Shown: one piece after another, positions 46,519-58,833 of the stretch
Position numbering within the stretch: position 1 is the first letter of the stretch
Layout of the letters: every line of letters begins with the position of its first letter
Source: Ptychodera flava
Lineage: Eukaryota; Hemichordata; Enteropneusta; Ptychoderidae
Length of the DNA stretch: 64,000 bases
Reading direction: 5' to 3'
Assembly: GCF_041260155.1 (NCBI RefSeq)
Contig: NC_091928.1
Location: forward strand, 37,579,888 to 37,643,887
Made by a program: the position numbers and the translations under genes
Notes under the pieces: generated by a model
Told to the model about the DNA's origin: nothing
Seen by the model: only the letters and a program-made list of their open reading frames with translations
The model's database searches: none

Positions 46519-49500
46519 TTATTTCTTGCTGTTCCGTTGCTGAAGGAGTTGGCATTGTATTGTGTTTATCCTTTCCACTGCTGGCTGGAACTCTGGTTGA
46601 AGTTTTAAAGTGGCCTCATAGTACCGTATTGCCTCTACGTAGTTCTCCTGCAAGACAATAAGAATGCACAGCATTATGTGATATCTCTGCAGATCTATTC
46701 ACTCGATTCAATGCAAGAATTTTCATCTGTGATGAATGAGATACATATTACATATGGTCAAGCACTTCATTGATTTGCAAGAGATTGATTTTCAACAATA
46801 TCTCTGTGGCAAATACTTTCGTAAGTGTTTATTTGAGTACTGTTTCTGCTGTCAATGTCCACTGTCTGATCATCAAATATTCTGTTGTTTTTTTCTAATT
46901 TCAGAAAAAGGAAGAATCTTTAACATTCACCTATGGTGGCGCTCTTCATTTCCCGTTTGACACTCCCTATATTACAAAGAGCAATTTCATATAGGATTGA
47001 GACTGAATTTGAATGCTAGATATTTAAAAATGTTTCACTCTTTCAGGCCTGACTTTCTGGTAACTTACCAGAGCTACCCCTATATGAAGGGGTTTAGGCC
47101 TGAAAGGGTTAAAACTCTACTGCCTTTTAGAAATATTATTCAAATGCTCTCTCTTTTTCCCTTTATCTATCTGCAATGGTGTTTTTTCTGAACTGAATTT
47201 CTAAATTTTTTTGACTGGTAATATTACCCAAATTTGTCATCAAACTTTTTACACAAGGATTGTTTTCTAAGTTTGCGCTCCATCTATAGGGTAATGATAA
47301 TGGCAGAAACAGAATACAAATTTAGAGAAGAATCTGACATGAAAAGTCTCCTGCTATGAATGCTGAATAGTATATACTGCTGTACATGACATCATCATCA
47401 TTGTGATGGTTTGTCAGACATTCCAAGGACATTTCATAAAGAAACATTCATCTCAGTAATCTGTCAACCAGACACAGCTGTCCTTATTGAGATAGGGGAC
47501 ACTTCTTAACCAAATTTTCCAGCAAGATTTGGACTTTATCTGATCTATAGGTACATAATTGAACTTTTGCTGAGAGCTAATTAATTTCCCACAGTTGACT
47601 TGCCATGTACGGTATTGGAGCTGTAATTCCTAGCTGGGATAAAAACTCCCATCAGACCACCTGTTGTAGTCAACATTACATAATATGATAGTGGTTATCT
47701 TAAACTACCCTATATTTAGAATTTTGTCGATATTCTTATATATATATCTTCATGTTTGGATAAACAGTGACTGGCAAGCGATAGAATCACATCAATGCAA
47801 GGTTAAAACCCATTTGCCCGGATTCCATGTACATGGGTCAAATCATGGCATTCGCGGTAAAAGAGAGACTATACCGCAGCAACTTAAACCTTTCCCACCA
47901 TGGTTTAGACCCACCACATTGTTATTTATCCCTTTGAGTGCTGTAATTTTTCCCATCGAAATTTCAGTGCAACATTTTACCAATTTTTATGAATTTTTCT
48001 ATGAGTTTTTAGGTAATTTTGGACCAAATGGATCACATTTCATTGGCTACAGTTTTTTTTATCAAAATTTAGGCAAAAATCAGGGGAAAATGGTTCAAAA
48101 AGTTACTTTTGGCGCTCAAAGTGTTAATGGTGATGCTAGACCTGTGTACATTGAAAATGGGGATGAATGGGTCACAAAATACCCTTGAGAAACTGCCGTG
48201 CTGTGGTTATATAATCCATCTTTTATCTCCAATTGAAACTCTGGTAAATTGGATTATTGTAACAGCTTTCCATTCTATCAAAACACTGATACAAAGAGTA
48301 CAATATAACATATAGAATGACCGTTGAAACCACAAGTGAATGACATTCATACAGTATTCCTAAATGTGGAAATGCTCAAAAGAACAAAAGGTCAAACATC
48401 GATTCTGTAACACCTTTACCCCCACCCCTCCACCCCCAACTTTTTTGTGTGTCTGTGATGTAGAAAACCATCCCGTTGAAAGGGACAAATCTGGACCAAA
48501 GTCTGACGGTGACATGGTTTAGGACTAAAGAAACACTGTCAAGTTCATCTGTGTGTCCTCTGTCTCAAAGTGCGGTATTCTGAGTACATGAGAAATAATG
48601 GCTTGCAGAATGACTGCAAAACATACATCTCTTTTTAATCAATGCTCCACACTTTCATGTTTTATGATATGAATGTTCGACTCACCATTGCAGAATAGAT
48701 GTTAGCCATTGTGAAGTGGATGACCACTAGATTGGGTGAAATCTCCATGGCCATCGCAGTGACCACCAAGGCGTCCTCGTACAGCCCAGCACGGTGGAAA
48801 ATGTTAGCCATACTAATAAGTGCAACATCCTGAAACACAGATATCAAGAAATTACACATACATTGTAGGTAATTGTTACTTTTCGAACCATGAATATATG
48901 AAAACATTAAATTTAAAATTCTGACAAAAGTGCCATTTTAAGAAAATTCACATCTTTCCATCTGTGGCAATTTCTACTTTGAAATAATAACATTACTTTG
49001 ATTGTCATATAAACAATAAAAAATGCACTTTCTTCTCCAAAATTTTCAAAACAACCAATGATCTATAAATGACTGTAAAACTCTACACAAATTCTCAACA
49101 GTAAAAAAAAGTGTAGTTTCAAAGATTTCAAGATGACCCACTGTTTATAAATAACAACAAACTTTGATAAAACAACTGTTTTCCTGAAAATCTGTCTGAA
49201 TCATGCAGGATAAATTCCACTTCAGAATGGTAATCTTACCTTGACTGGCCTTGGTGAGAAGAAGAGACCTTGTCTAAGACATTCTAAAGCCTTCTCTGCT
49301 TCGCCTTCCACTCTCCAATACAACGCCGCCATATTGGCAAGCACCCACGATGTCTGGTTGAAACTGATGGCAATGTTAATCCTGGTACCGATGTAATGGT
49401 ATGATTCAAAGTCACCACCAAGGGTTTCTAAAACCTGCAAGACAATAATAATAAAACTTGGTACCTTTGCTTTGCCATACAAAGTCGATATACTGCTGCA

Positions 49501-52500
49501 GTTATCTGACTTCTTAACCCTTTGAGCGCCAAAGTCAATTTTTGTCACCTTTATAAAATGTAACCCAATCAAATTTTTTCAGATTTTTTCCAAAATTTTG
49601 ATAAAAATCTGTAGCCAATGAAATATGATGTCTGTTTGGTTCAAAATTATCAAAACTATAACAGAAAAATTCATAGAAACTGGTAAAATATTTCCCTAAA
49701 TTTTGGTGGGAAATATTACAGCACTCAAAGGGTTAATAGTTTGATTCTGTCATACAGTACATGCAGATACCAAGTCATACAGGATATGTGGATAGCTAGC
49801 CAGCAACCTATCCAGCCCCGTGCTACTTAAGTATTAGGGAAACACAGTGAGGTACTAGTTAGGATACCATTCTCACTATCGGAGGATGGTCAGTTCAAGA
49901 CCTGGTAAGTCCAAGGTAACAGACTCACTGTCAGAGGATGGTGAATTTGAGACTCCAGCGCAGTGTTGGGCAATTGAGCAAGGCACTTTACTCCTCAGTG
50001 CTCTATTGAGCAGTGGGTAAATGGGTACTTAATACGGTAATTGGGCTTTCACTTGTTGGTTGAAGGATAAAAATGTTAAAGATATATTAAATATTACTGC
50101 AATTCTATTTTGCGTAACCAACTTAACGACAATGTAGTGATACTGCCGCAAAAGACACTGGGAACATGACTAGGATCCTGCTGGAATTTTTCTACCACTG
50201 TATGGTCTGTTTTGCAGGGATACTATTGGAGTCACTGTATACTGGTACGTTCTTGTTATACAGGTTCCAATTGAAATAATTTGTTCAGCACCCAGACTCT
50301 TCAATGGAAGCCAGGAGTCTGGACTGTGGACACATCTGAGAAAACAAGATTCATTTTTTTTTGTGTTTATGGAATTGTAATACATGTATATCTACGGATG
50401 AATCGTTCACTCACTTCTTTAAGTCCTTGTTCAGCAGAATATTCAATCTCATCTCTCTCAGCAAGTCCTTTGAGATGATCCAGAGTAAATAGACTTGGGC
50501 CAATGGTTGCTTCACAGTATGGTTCTAAGATGATCTCCTCTATATCATCATCAAAGTTGATGTGGTCTCGCAAGCTGTTTGATGGATCGGTACAATTACT
50601 TACATTTTGCTGTGAAGAATACAATTTGCTTGCATATTTTGCAATTTAAACTTTAATCATTTTAAAACACTTTGAAACAAGTTTGGCAAATAGGTGACTG
50701 CATGAAATTTTGTCAGGAGCCTGTTTCACTTACATGTATGTACAGATACTAAATACTATGTGTGTATCAGGTCAGCTGCTATTTGGATTTACCGGTACTC
50801 TACAGAAATGTTGAAATCATTAAATTACAAGATGAAGAGGCCGGTCTCAAACAAATGTACAGTAGATGTGTATCTGAAATGTAAAACACCACATCAGCAG
50901 ACCACTCACTTGATGTCCTTGGCTGTAACAGAAAGCCATGTGCTCGTAAAACTCTTCAGGTTCACTTTCTTGATGTCTTTACATTCTTCTAAAGAAGGCC
51001 ATGGATACTCTGCCGTCTCTATCAGCATGGCAACAGTTGCTAAGAAACATGTACACAATAATTGCAAGGCTTGTTAGTGTACTGATAGGAAAGCACTGGC
51101 ACTTTTCATAACTGTACTCATAACCATTGGTCAAAAATGTTCTCCGCAAAGTGAATGATGTTTTTTTAGAGTGTAACATGCTGCAGTTGTTGAGTGTTTT
51201 ATGTTGGAAATCAGCAAATTTGAAAACAGGTGATTCATGCAAATATAACTGTGTGAGAAAATTGGTGGATAACTGTCACATGACACGATACGATCAGTTG
51301 AAAGTTTTCACATGATATCGTGCATCATGAAGCAAAATGTAAGGGTGCCGATACTAGCAATTCACTCCTTCGCAAAGCTATCAGATAGAAAATCTATTCC
51401 ACAGGATTGCTGAGGAATTTCAACGAGACGGTTTAGCACATAGTGAACAATTCAACGTTACTGCTGAAATCCTGCAAACAACCAATCAGAGTCCCACTGG
51501 TCCTGGTGAACTTTGACCCATAGGTTTTGTCACATTCATACAGTTATAGAGAAGAAACAGTAACTGGAGATCACACAAAATGCTGACAGCTGTGAATTTC
51601 AGAAGATTTTGACTCACTCTCAAGTTCATGTGTTCCTGGTATCTGGGGTCCAGTCAGTGTTGGGGTGTTTGTTTCTGATTTGCTTCCTCCACCATTGTTC
51701 CTGTTTTTATTCAGATCTTTGCTTTGATTTTTGTTGTGGTTGGAGTTGTTTCCATTTGTAGTACTTGTCTGTTTTGTCTTGGTTGTTGATGATGTTTTTA
51801 AGTTCACTGTCACCTGGGGGGAAATAAATAAATCACAACTGAATTTAAAACCTTGCAGAGATCCCCTACAGATGCACATTTCCAGCTGACAACAGAATTA
51901 TGAGTAACAGCTAAGAGACCAACAATACAGCTGTTTGCAAGTGATGTCATTGTTCTCTCATCAATATGCAAAATAGAAATTTGTTCAAAATTTGGATTAA
52001 ATTTTAGGAACAACAAAAATTTAGAATGAAAGACTTAAACTTTTGCTCAAACTTGCAGCCATTCTCTTTCAAAATGAATAACAAAAATACCGCAATTATA
52101 CAGTGTCGCTCAAATTTGATCAGAATTGGTATATACCAGTACGGGTTACCAATGATCAACAATAAATGTCGTTTCTATCTGTTCAGTGGAGGAAAATTCT
52201 ACGTTGATGTTATGGCAATGATTTCTGCACAGTACAACCAGAAAAACAACAAGAAATATTTAAACCAGAAAAACAAAGAATGACAAAAGTAATTAAGGTC
52301 TGAAACTTTAGGTACTGGAGGTCAACTTTAGCAACATGCATAGCAGAAACAAGACCCTCTTAGTTTAGTATAAACGGTCTTCCCCCATCTACTGTCTATG
52401 GTTGCAGCTGGTCTGTTAATATGTAACAGTTCATATACAATGACAGGAAATGAGTCAAGATCAGTGGAGTTTGCCTGTTTCTCACTGGCATGCCTCCTGC

Positions 52501-55500
52501 ACATTTGCAGGATTTCACTTTTTCTTACCTCATTTGCACATTTTTGACACTGATGTGTTCATTTGAACAAATTCACATCTCAACCCCTGCATCTACCTGT
52601 ACACCAAATACTGAGATGGTAGCTTTGGCGGTATGGGAGTCTTTGTGTGTGACGGACATACATCCGCACATACCCACAAATATACAGACATACAGACATG
52701 CAAATCAGATGCAAATGAACTGATTCAGCTTATACGATAACCTCACGTTGGTACACCAAATGTGAACTAAAAATTGTGCAAATTTTGGTACTAGAGAAAC
52801 AAATTACCAAATATGTACCGATATTTGATATTCAAAATGGCCACCATCACTGTATTATTCTCAAACTACATGTATTCTTGGCTCGCCATAAACCTTGATT
52901 ATTGCATGTCCATAAAGTAAACTTTTTTGTGGGGAGAATTCTCTGAGTGTTTGTCAACTTGTAACAACTTACCATTTTCTTGCCTTCAGTGTCACTGGAT
53001 TTCAAATTCACAACATGCTGTTCTTCACTCAATGCCTTGGCAACCGGCGCAAACAATTCTAAGCTTTCCTCTAGGTTTTCTAAATCCGTGAGATCATCCT
53101 CGCCAATCTCGATGATCTCCAGCGCATCCGAGATGCACTGCTGCGGCGCCGGGGAATGACACTGGAAAGCTTTGTTTTCTTCACACTGCGAGCACACTTG
53201 ACATTTCCGGGGTCCGGATTTGCCATTGGGATCGCCACACATCTCTCTCGACGGAGGGCCACCACAGGTCGTCTGGCAGATGCTGGAGCAGCTTCCGTCG
53301 TCCGCACTGACGACTTTCCGTTGTCTGGTCTCCAGCTGGCACTGTTCAACTCCCTGCACATGGTGACACACAACTCTCCGCTCAGTCTGGCTACTGGAGC
53401 TACTAGTAGCCGACGACGACCGTTCCGGTCTCTGACACATGGCAGAGTCACTGCTCTCATCATCGTTACTTTTTGCTGCGCAGTGATACTTCTCATGGCA
53501 CCTTAGGGTGTGAAGTGTCTTCAGAGCAGGTTCTAAGTCCGGATCTAGATCCAGTGCTCTGATGTATTCATGGGCAGCTCCACTGTAATTCCCTTTAGAG
53601 GCCAGTACATTACCGTATGTGAAATGAGTTACAGCCTGTAGAGAAAAAATAACATTTATTTAGTCAATAAAACATATCTTTCTTAAACTCTTTTTTAAAC
53701 ATATTTGTGGCAGTAAAGAGTCCTTTTCCTGAGAAGAGCAGTTGTTTGAATCATATACAAGATAGAGTATCTAAACATGTCTTCAAAGTTTTGGCAACAT
53801 TTCATTATTGTGAAGAGATAGTGGGCTGTGTCTAAATCACTGACTACAAGGAGATGTTTAGGTTCACAAACAGATGCACTATGCTGTCAGTTAGGTGTAC
53901 ACTGCACTCTTGTCCACTTTAAATTCACAACGTGATGTTCATTTCTGGAATGAATGAACCAAATAGTTTAGGATGTGCAACTACAAATAATTGTCTGACA
54001 GGTGAAAGACAGGAGCTTAGGATCTCTACATGGCTTTCAACTTTGATACTAGTCAAGTAACTACAATATTCTTTGATAATTGTTCATTCCTCCTCCTGTG
54101 CAGAATTACTGAACAGAACATAACAACTTGCTGGTTGTATCCCCTTTGCAATGTTTTAAGGTCAAACCACTGGTCGGACATTATTAGGGGACTGATCACA
54201 GAGTGTAGATTTGCCAAGGTTGGGCCAAAAACTCACACAGAGTAGATTTGCAAGAGTTTGGCCAAAAACTCACAGAGAGTAGATTTGCAAGAGTTTGGCC
54301 AAAAACTCACAGCGAGTAGATTTGCCAGGGTTTGGCCAAAAACTCAAAGAGAGTAGATTTGCAAGAGTTTGGCCAAAAACTCAAAGAGAGTAGATTTGCA
54401 AGAGTTTGGCCAAAAACTCACAGAGAGTAGATTGCAAGAGTTTGGCCAAAAACTCACAGAGAGTAGATTTGCCAGAGTTTGGCCAAAAACTCAAAGAGAG
54501 TAGATTTGCCAGGGTTTGGCCAAAAACTCAAAGAGAGTAGATTTGCAAGAGTTTGGCCAAAAACTCAAAGAGAGTAGATTTGCTAGGGTTTGGCCAAAAA
54601 GTCACAGAGTGTAGATTTGCCAGGGTTTGGTCAAACACTAACTGAATGTAGATTTGCCAGAATTTGGCAAAAAAAATCAAAGAGCGTAGATTTGCCAAAA
54701 ACTCATATAGTGTATGCTTTCCAGTGTTTGGCCAAAAACTCACAGAGTGTGGTGTTTGGCCAAAACTCCCAAAAAGTAAATTTGCCAGCGTTGGGCCAAA
54801 AAATCACAAAGCGTAGATCCAAAAACTCACAGAGGTTGGCCAAAAACTCACAGTAGATTTGCCAGGGTTTAGCCAAACACTCACAGAGAGTAAATGTGCC
54901 AGAGTTTGGACAAAAAATCATAGAGTGTAGATTTGCCAGGGGTTGGCCTAAAACTCACAAAGTGTAGATTTGCCAGGGGTTGGCCAAACACTTTGACTAA
55001 CCTCAGTGTCATTGACTGCCAAGGCTCTCTTCAATAGGATACCAGCATCTTTGTGATTACCGACTCTCTGCATGATATTAGCAAGATTGACCAGAGGTAC
55101 ATCAAGGTACCTCTCCGGTGCAAAGTGTACAGCTCGGCGTAGACACTCAACTCCGTGGTAGTTGTTGCCGATCACTCTCCAATACAATCCAGCTACGGTG
55201 TAGTGCAGCCACTTGTGTGGAAGATCCTGCAAATCAAAAGTGAACACGTTCAATTTTCACTTCAATCAGTTCTGCTCTCCCATGAAAAGAGATGGTGTTT
55301 GAATTTTCTGTCGAAACACAGCATTGCCACTGAGAAATGTCCAGTCAAAAACTTCACTGACTACAGATTTGCTTCCTCTTCATAGTGTCACAAATCACAT
55401 TTGAAAAAAAATTCCTTCAGCGGATATTATTATGACATCCAATGCGTAAAGTCAATGACCTCTACACCCTACCAGTACATAGACAATGAGATGTTGATAA

Positions 55501-58500
55501 AAAAATTTGACAGTGACAAGAGAAGAAGATTGAATTTGTATTTCATAGTAATCTAGACTAGTTTATCCCAGTACCCATAAAAAGGATGCTTGAGATACCT
55601 TACATGATGACAAGACTTACCTGCAGATACTTAATAATTTGTAAATAATATACAAAACTGGGAATTAAATTTCAATTAGAATATGACCATATTATAATCA
55701 TAGAATATTTTCCCATTGTATCTTTTATCAGATACAGTGTTTGCACTGAAATACTGTAGTGTTAGTTGGCGCATTTTCACTTGGGACTTTATGAAATTCA
55801 CAAGTAAATAATCAAAGCAATATTCTAGAGTTTTAACTTACATTCTTCAGTCCAGTGAGGAGTCGTTGACCCACCTCCTCTTCGGTAACATCCCCATCAT
55901 TTACAAGTTTTAACAAAATCTGAGAAAACCCAAACAAAACCAGCAAGTCAAGATCTTATGTTCACACAATTTTAAAACATCAAAAGCTTCGAAACATTGG
56001 CTTGGTGGTTCATGGAGCAAACAACGCCAGCTGTTAAGTCATCGGCTCATGGATTACATCTAAGTGTCTTGGATCCAAGAAATGTGTTATCTTACATGCA
56101 GCAATCATGCTGAATTTTGGACACTTCAAACATTCCTACATTGATTCAGAGAAATCAAAAATCAAAGTCAGCTGTATTACTGACCAGTCAGCACAGTGTA
56201 AAAGCAAAGACAAGATGATTCAAAACTTGGAACTTATGATATTGGGAATTTTTACTGTTTCCCAATATCATAAGTCTTGATCTGTTTCCGGAAAAAAAAG
56301 GAAAACAAGATAATTTTACAGGAGCTGAGAAGATTCACATTTCTATGAGGCACACCTTTTTCACATTGTGGTCAGGCATCTTGATTGGAATTCTGGTCCT
56401 GTGAGCAATGCCGTCCACTTTATCCACTGACGTCTTGATGCCGGTCAGGTCATCGGTGTGGACGCACACTGGTGGGTACCATGGCAACGGGTGCTCCTCC
56501 CCCGGTCCAGGTACAAGTCCAAGGTCTTCAGTGAGCAGCCGCTTCACTCTGTGTGAAATAGGAAATTTAGGTTTGAGAGAAAACTCTTGTAAAGAAAGCA
56601 CAATGTTAGCACTACATTTTTTGAAGTGTAAGGCCGATATTTAATACAGACTTTTGTTTCATACGATATGTTACATTTTTCAAAAAAAAAATTTTTTACA
56701 GCATTTTGCCCCACAAACATTTTATAAACTAGTAAATATTTATGCAGTCTTCATTCTTGGTACTGACCATAGAGTAAATTTATAAAACCTGGCAAAAAAA
56801 TCGAGCAAGATCATTTCGTGAAAAAAATGCAGTATTATTACCATGAGTTTCCTTGTGCTCAGTCAGGACAGGAACAGAATTTTTGTCCACTTTTGTAGTG
56901 GAAGGACAGATAAAACTTACAGTGTAGCTACTTTTTTAAGCATTATAGACACAAAGTCAGGGAAAGCAGAAATGTTGATTTACCGGTAGTGGAACAATTC
57001 TAAGCCTTTAGCATCTTCCAATTACGGTAGTATGCACCTGGAAAGTGAAAGGCTGAAAACTTTTCCTCAAATTTCCTAAATGAAACTCTCAACCATTGTC
57101 TTACCAAATTATCTCTAAAAAACAGGGCCATCATACAAATTTACTAGCTAGAAAAACAAATTACCCAAAATTACCCAACATTTGACAATATTTGAAATTC
57201 AAAATGGCTGCCATCCCTGTGTTAACTCTATGGGAAAAAATTAAATTTTGGATTTTCGAAAAACTAAGACTGGAAACTTTTCTTTCTCCCAGAGCTTGAA
57301 AATGAGCCCCTTCAAGTGGTAGATCACAAAAAAATTGCAGAAAATTGACTGTGCAAATATCTGTCCCCGAGGCATGTTCTACCCGAAGTGTGTGTGATGC
57401 AATTGCCAGACGTCAGTATAGGGCAGAGAACAAATGCTGAAATTCTTAGTGTAGATTATTGCCTGGAAAATAAACACTTACTCAAATCCTTTGTTTTCAG
57501 GTGGGAGGTAGGTTGACTCATATTCCTTCCAGATTGGCAGTCCCTTGTAATTCATATCACAGTCTGTTTTCTGAGGCCATTCTTTGGTGCGATACTCAGC
57601 GTTAGGATCTGGCTCCCTCACAGGTGGCTCACTGGGTTCTGTCTCTTCCTCAGGTTCTTCTGGTTTCACCTCCTCCTCTTCAACCTCAACCTGGTTTTCA
57701 AAACACAGAACAAAAGTGGATACATTCAGGTGTCAGCCATTTTCATTTACTTCCAAGTCTTCGGTTGACCGCAGTGTTTCAAATGGATTGTCATCTTTGG
57801 GTCTTTTCATGTGTCAGCATTGTGGTGGGGGTGTAAGGTGGTGGTGGTGGGGAGGTGGCAAGTTTGACACATTAACGCGTACATCTATGGAATAACACTT
57901 GAATCATCTTTGGCAGAAATTTGATAACTCATGAAATTTGAAATTGTGGTCTCTGTTTGTCTAAATTTGCATGTTAGTCACAAAATCTTTATGCATGTAA
58001 CTTACCGATCACTCACTATCTCAGCATTGCCATGGTCCCTCCGTGGAGAAACCACGAATTTGTACAGTAATAATTAACATTTACTAAATTTTGTTTAGAC
58101 TTCAAATCAATTTCTTTACTATGGTACTTGTTTGAAGTTTCTTTGGTCTTTTGAGATGAAAACTTTTTCATATTGGCCTTGTATTAAGCTTCTATGGTAA
58201 GTGTCAACATGAGCACAAAAGGCAATTCAGAGGTGAATCAGGTAAAAGTTCAAGTACAGAGTGAAAAGTTCATTCACATCATACCTCCACTGTTTCCTCT
58301 TCTCTTTTCAGTAATTCCAACTTCCAATCATTTTCATCTGAGGCCTGTAGCTCCTGCAAGGACAACACAAATAAATGAAAAGATTTATTGACCGGTGAAG
58401 TATTCATAAAGAATACTAGGAGGTGGTAACACATGTCATCAAGTGTTATTGAGAGAAAAGCATATACGTACAGGGAGAGTTATCTGCACAGGATAACATT

Positions 58501-58786
58501 AATTATCACATTACTAACACGATAATGGTGTTATTGACAATGACGGTGATGATTGTGATGTTGGTGAAGACAATGGTGATGATAATAATAATTGAGATGA
58601 TGATTGTCAGTGTTTTTGTTAAAGCCGGTATCCCGGTAAATGTTACCCAGGTTCCCCAGTCATTTACTGGGGTTCCCCTTGGTATATCAATGCAATCAGA
58701 TTAGGGGACAGCAGCAATGTTACTGGGGTTCCCAAATTATTTACCGATATTCCCAAACCTTAGCAAAAACACTGATTATGATGATT

Positions 58787-58833
<47 letters not shown>

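Noticed and set aside
47685-48188. 167-codon open frame on the plus strand
   Set aside because: It crosses a TTAA-ended MITE antisense within a TTC17 intron and has no family resemblance or splice context.
53080-53506. Long open frames overlapping TTC17 exon 12 on both strands
   Set aside because: They are shadows of the GC-richer coding exon; the TTC17 frame has matching splice phases on both sides.
54190-54985. Repeated protein domain (open frames with FGQ/LAKNSQ-like repeats)
   Set aside because: The 37-bp unit is not a multiple of three, so the frame shifts each unit; it is an intronic minisatellite.
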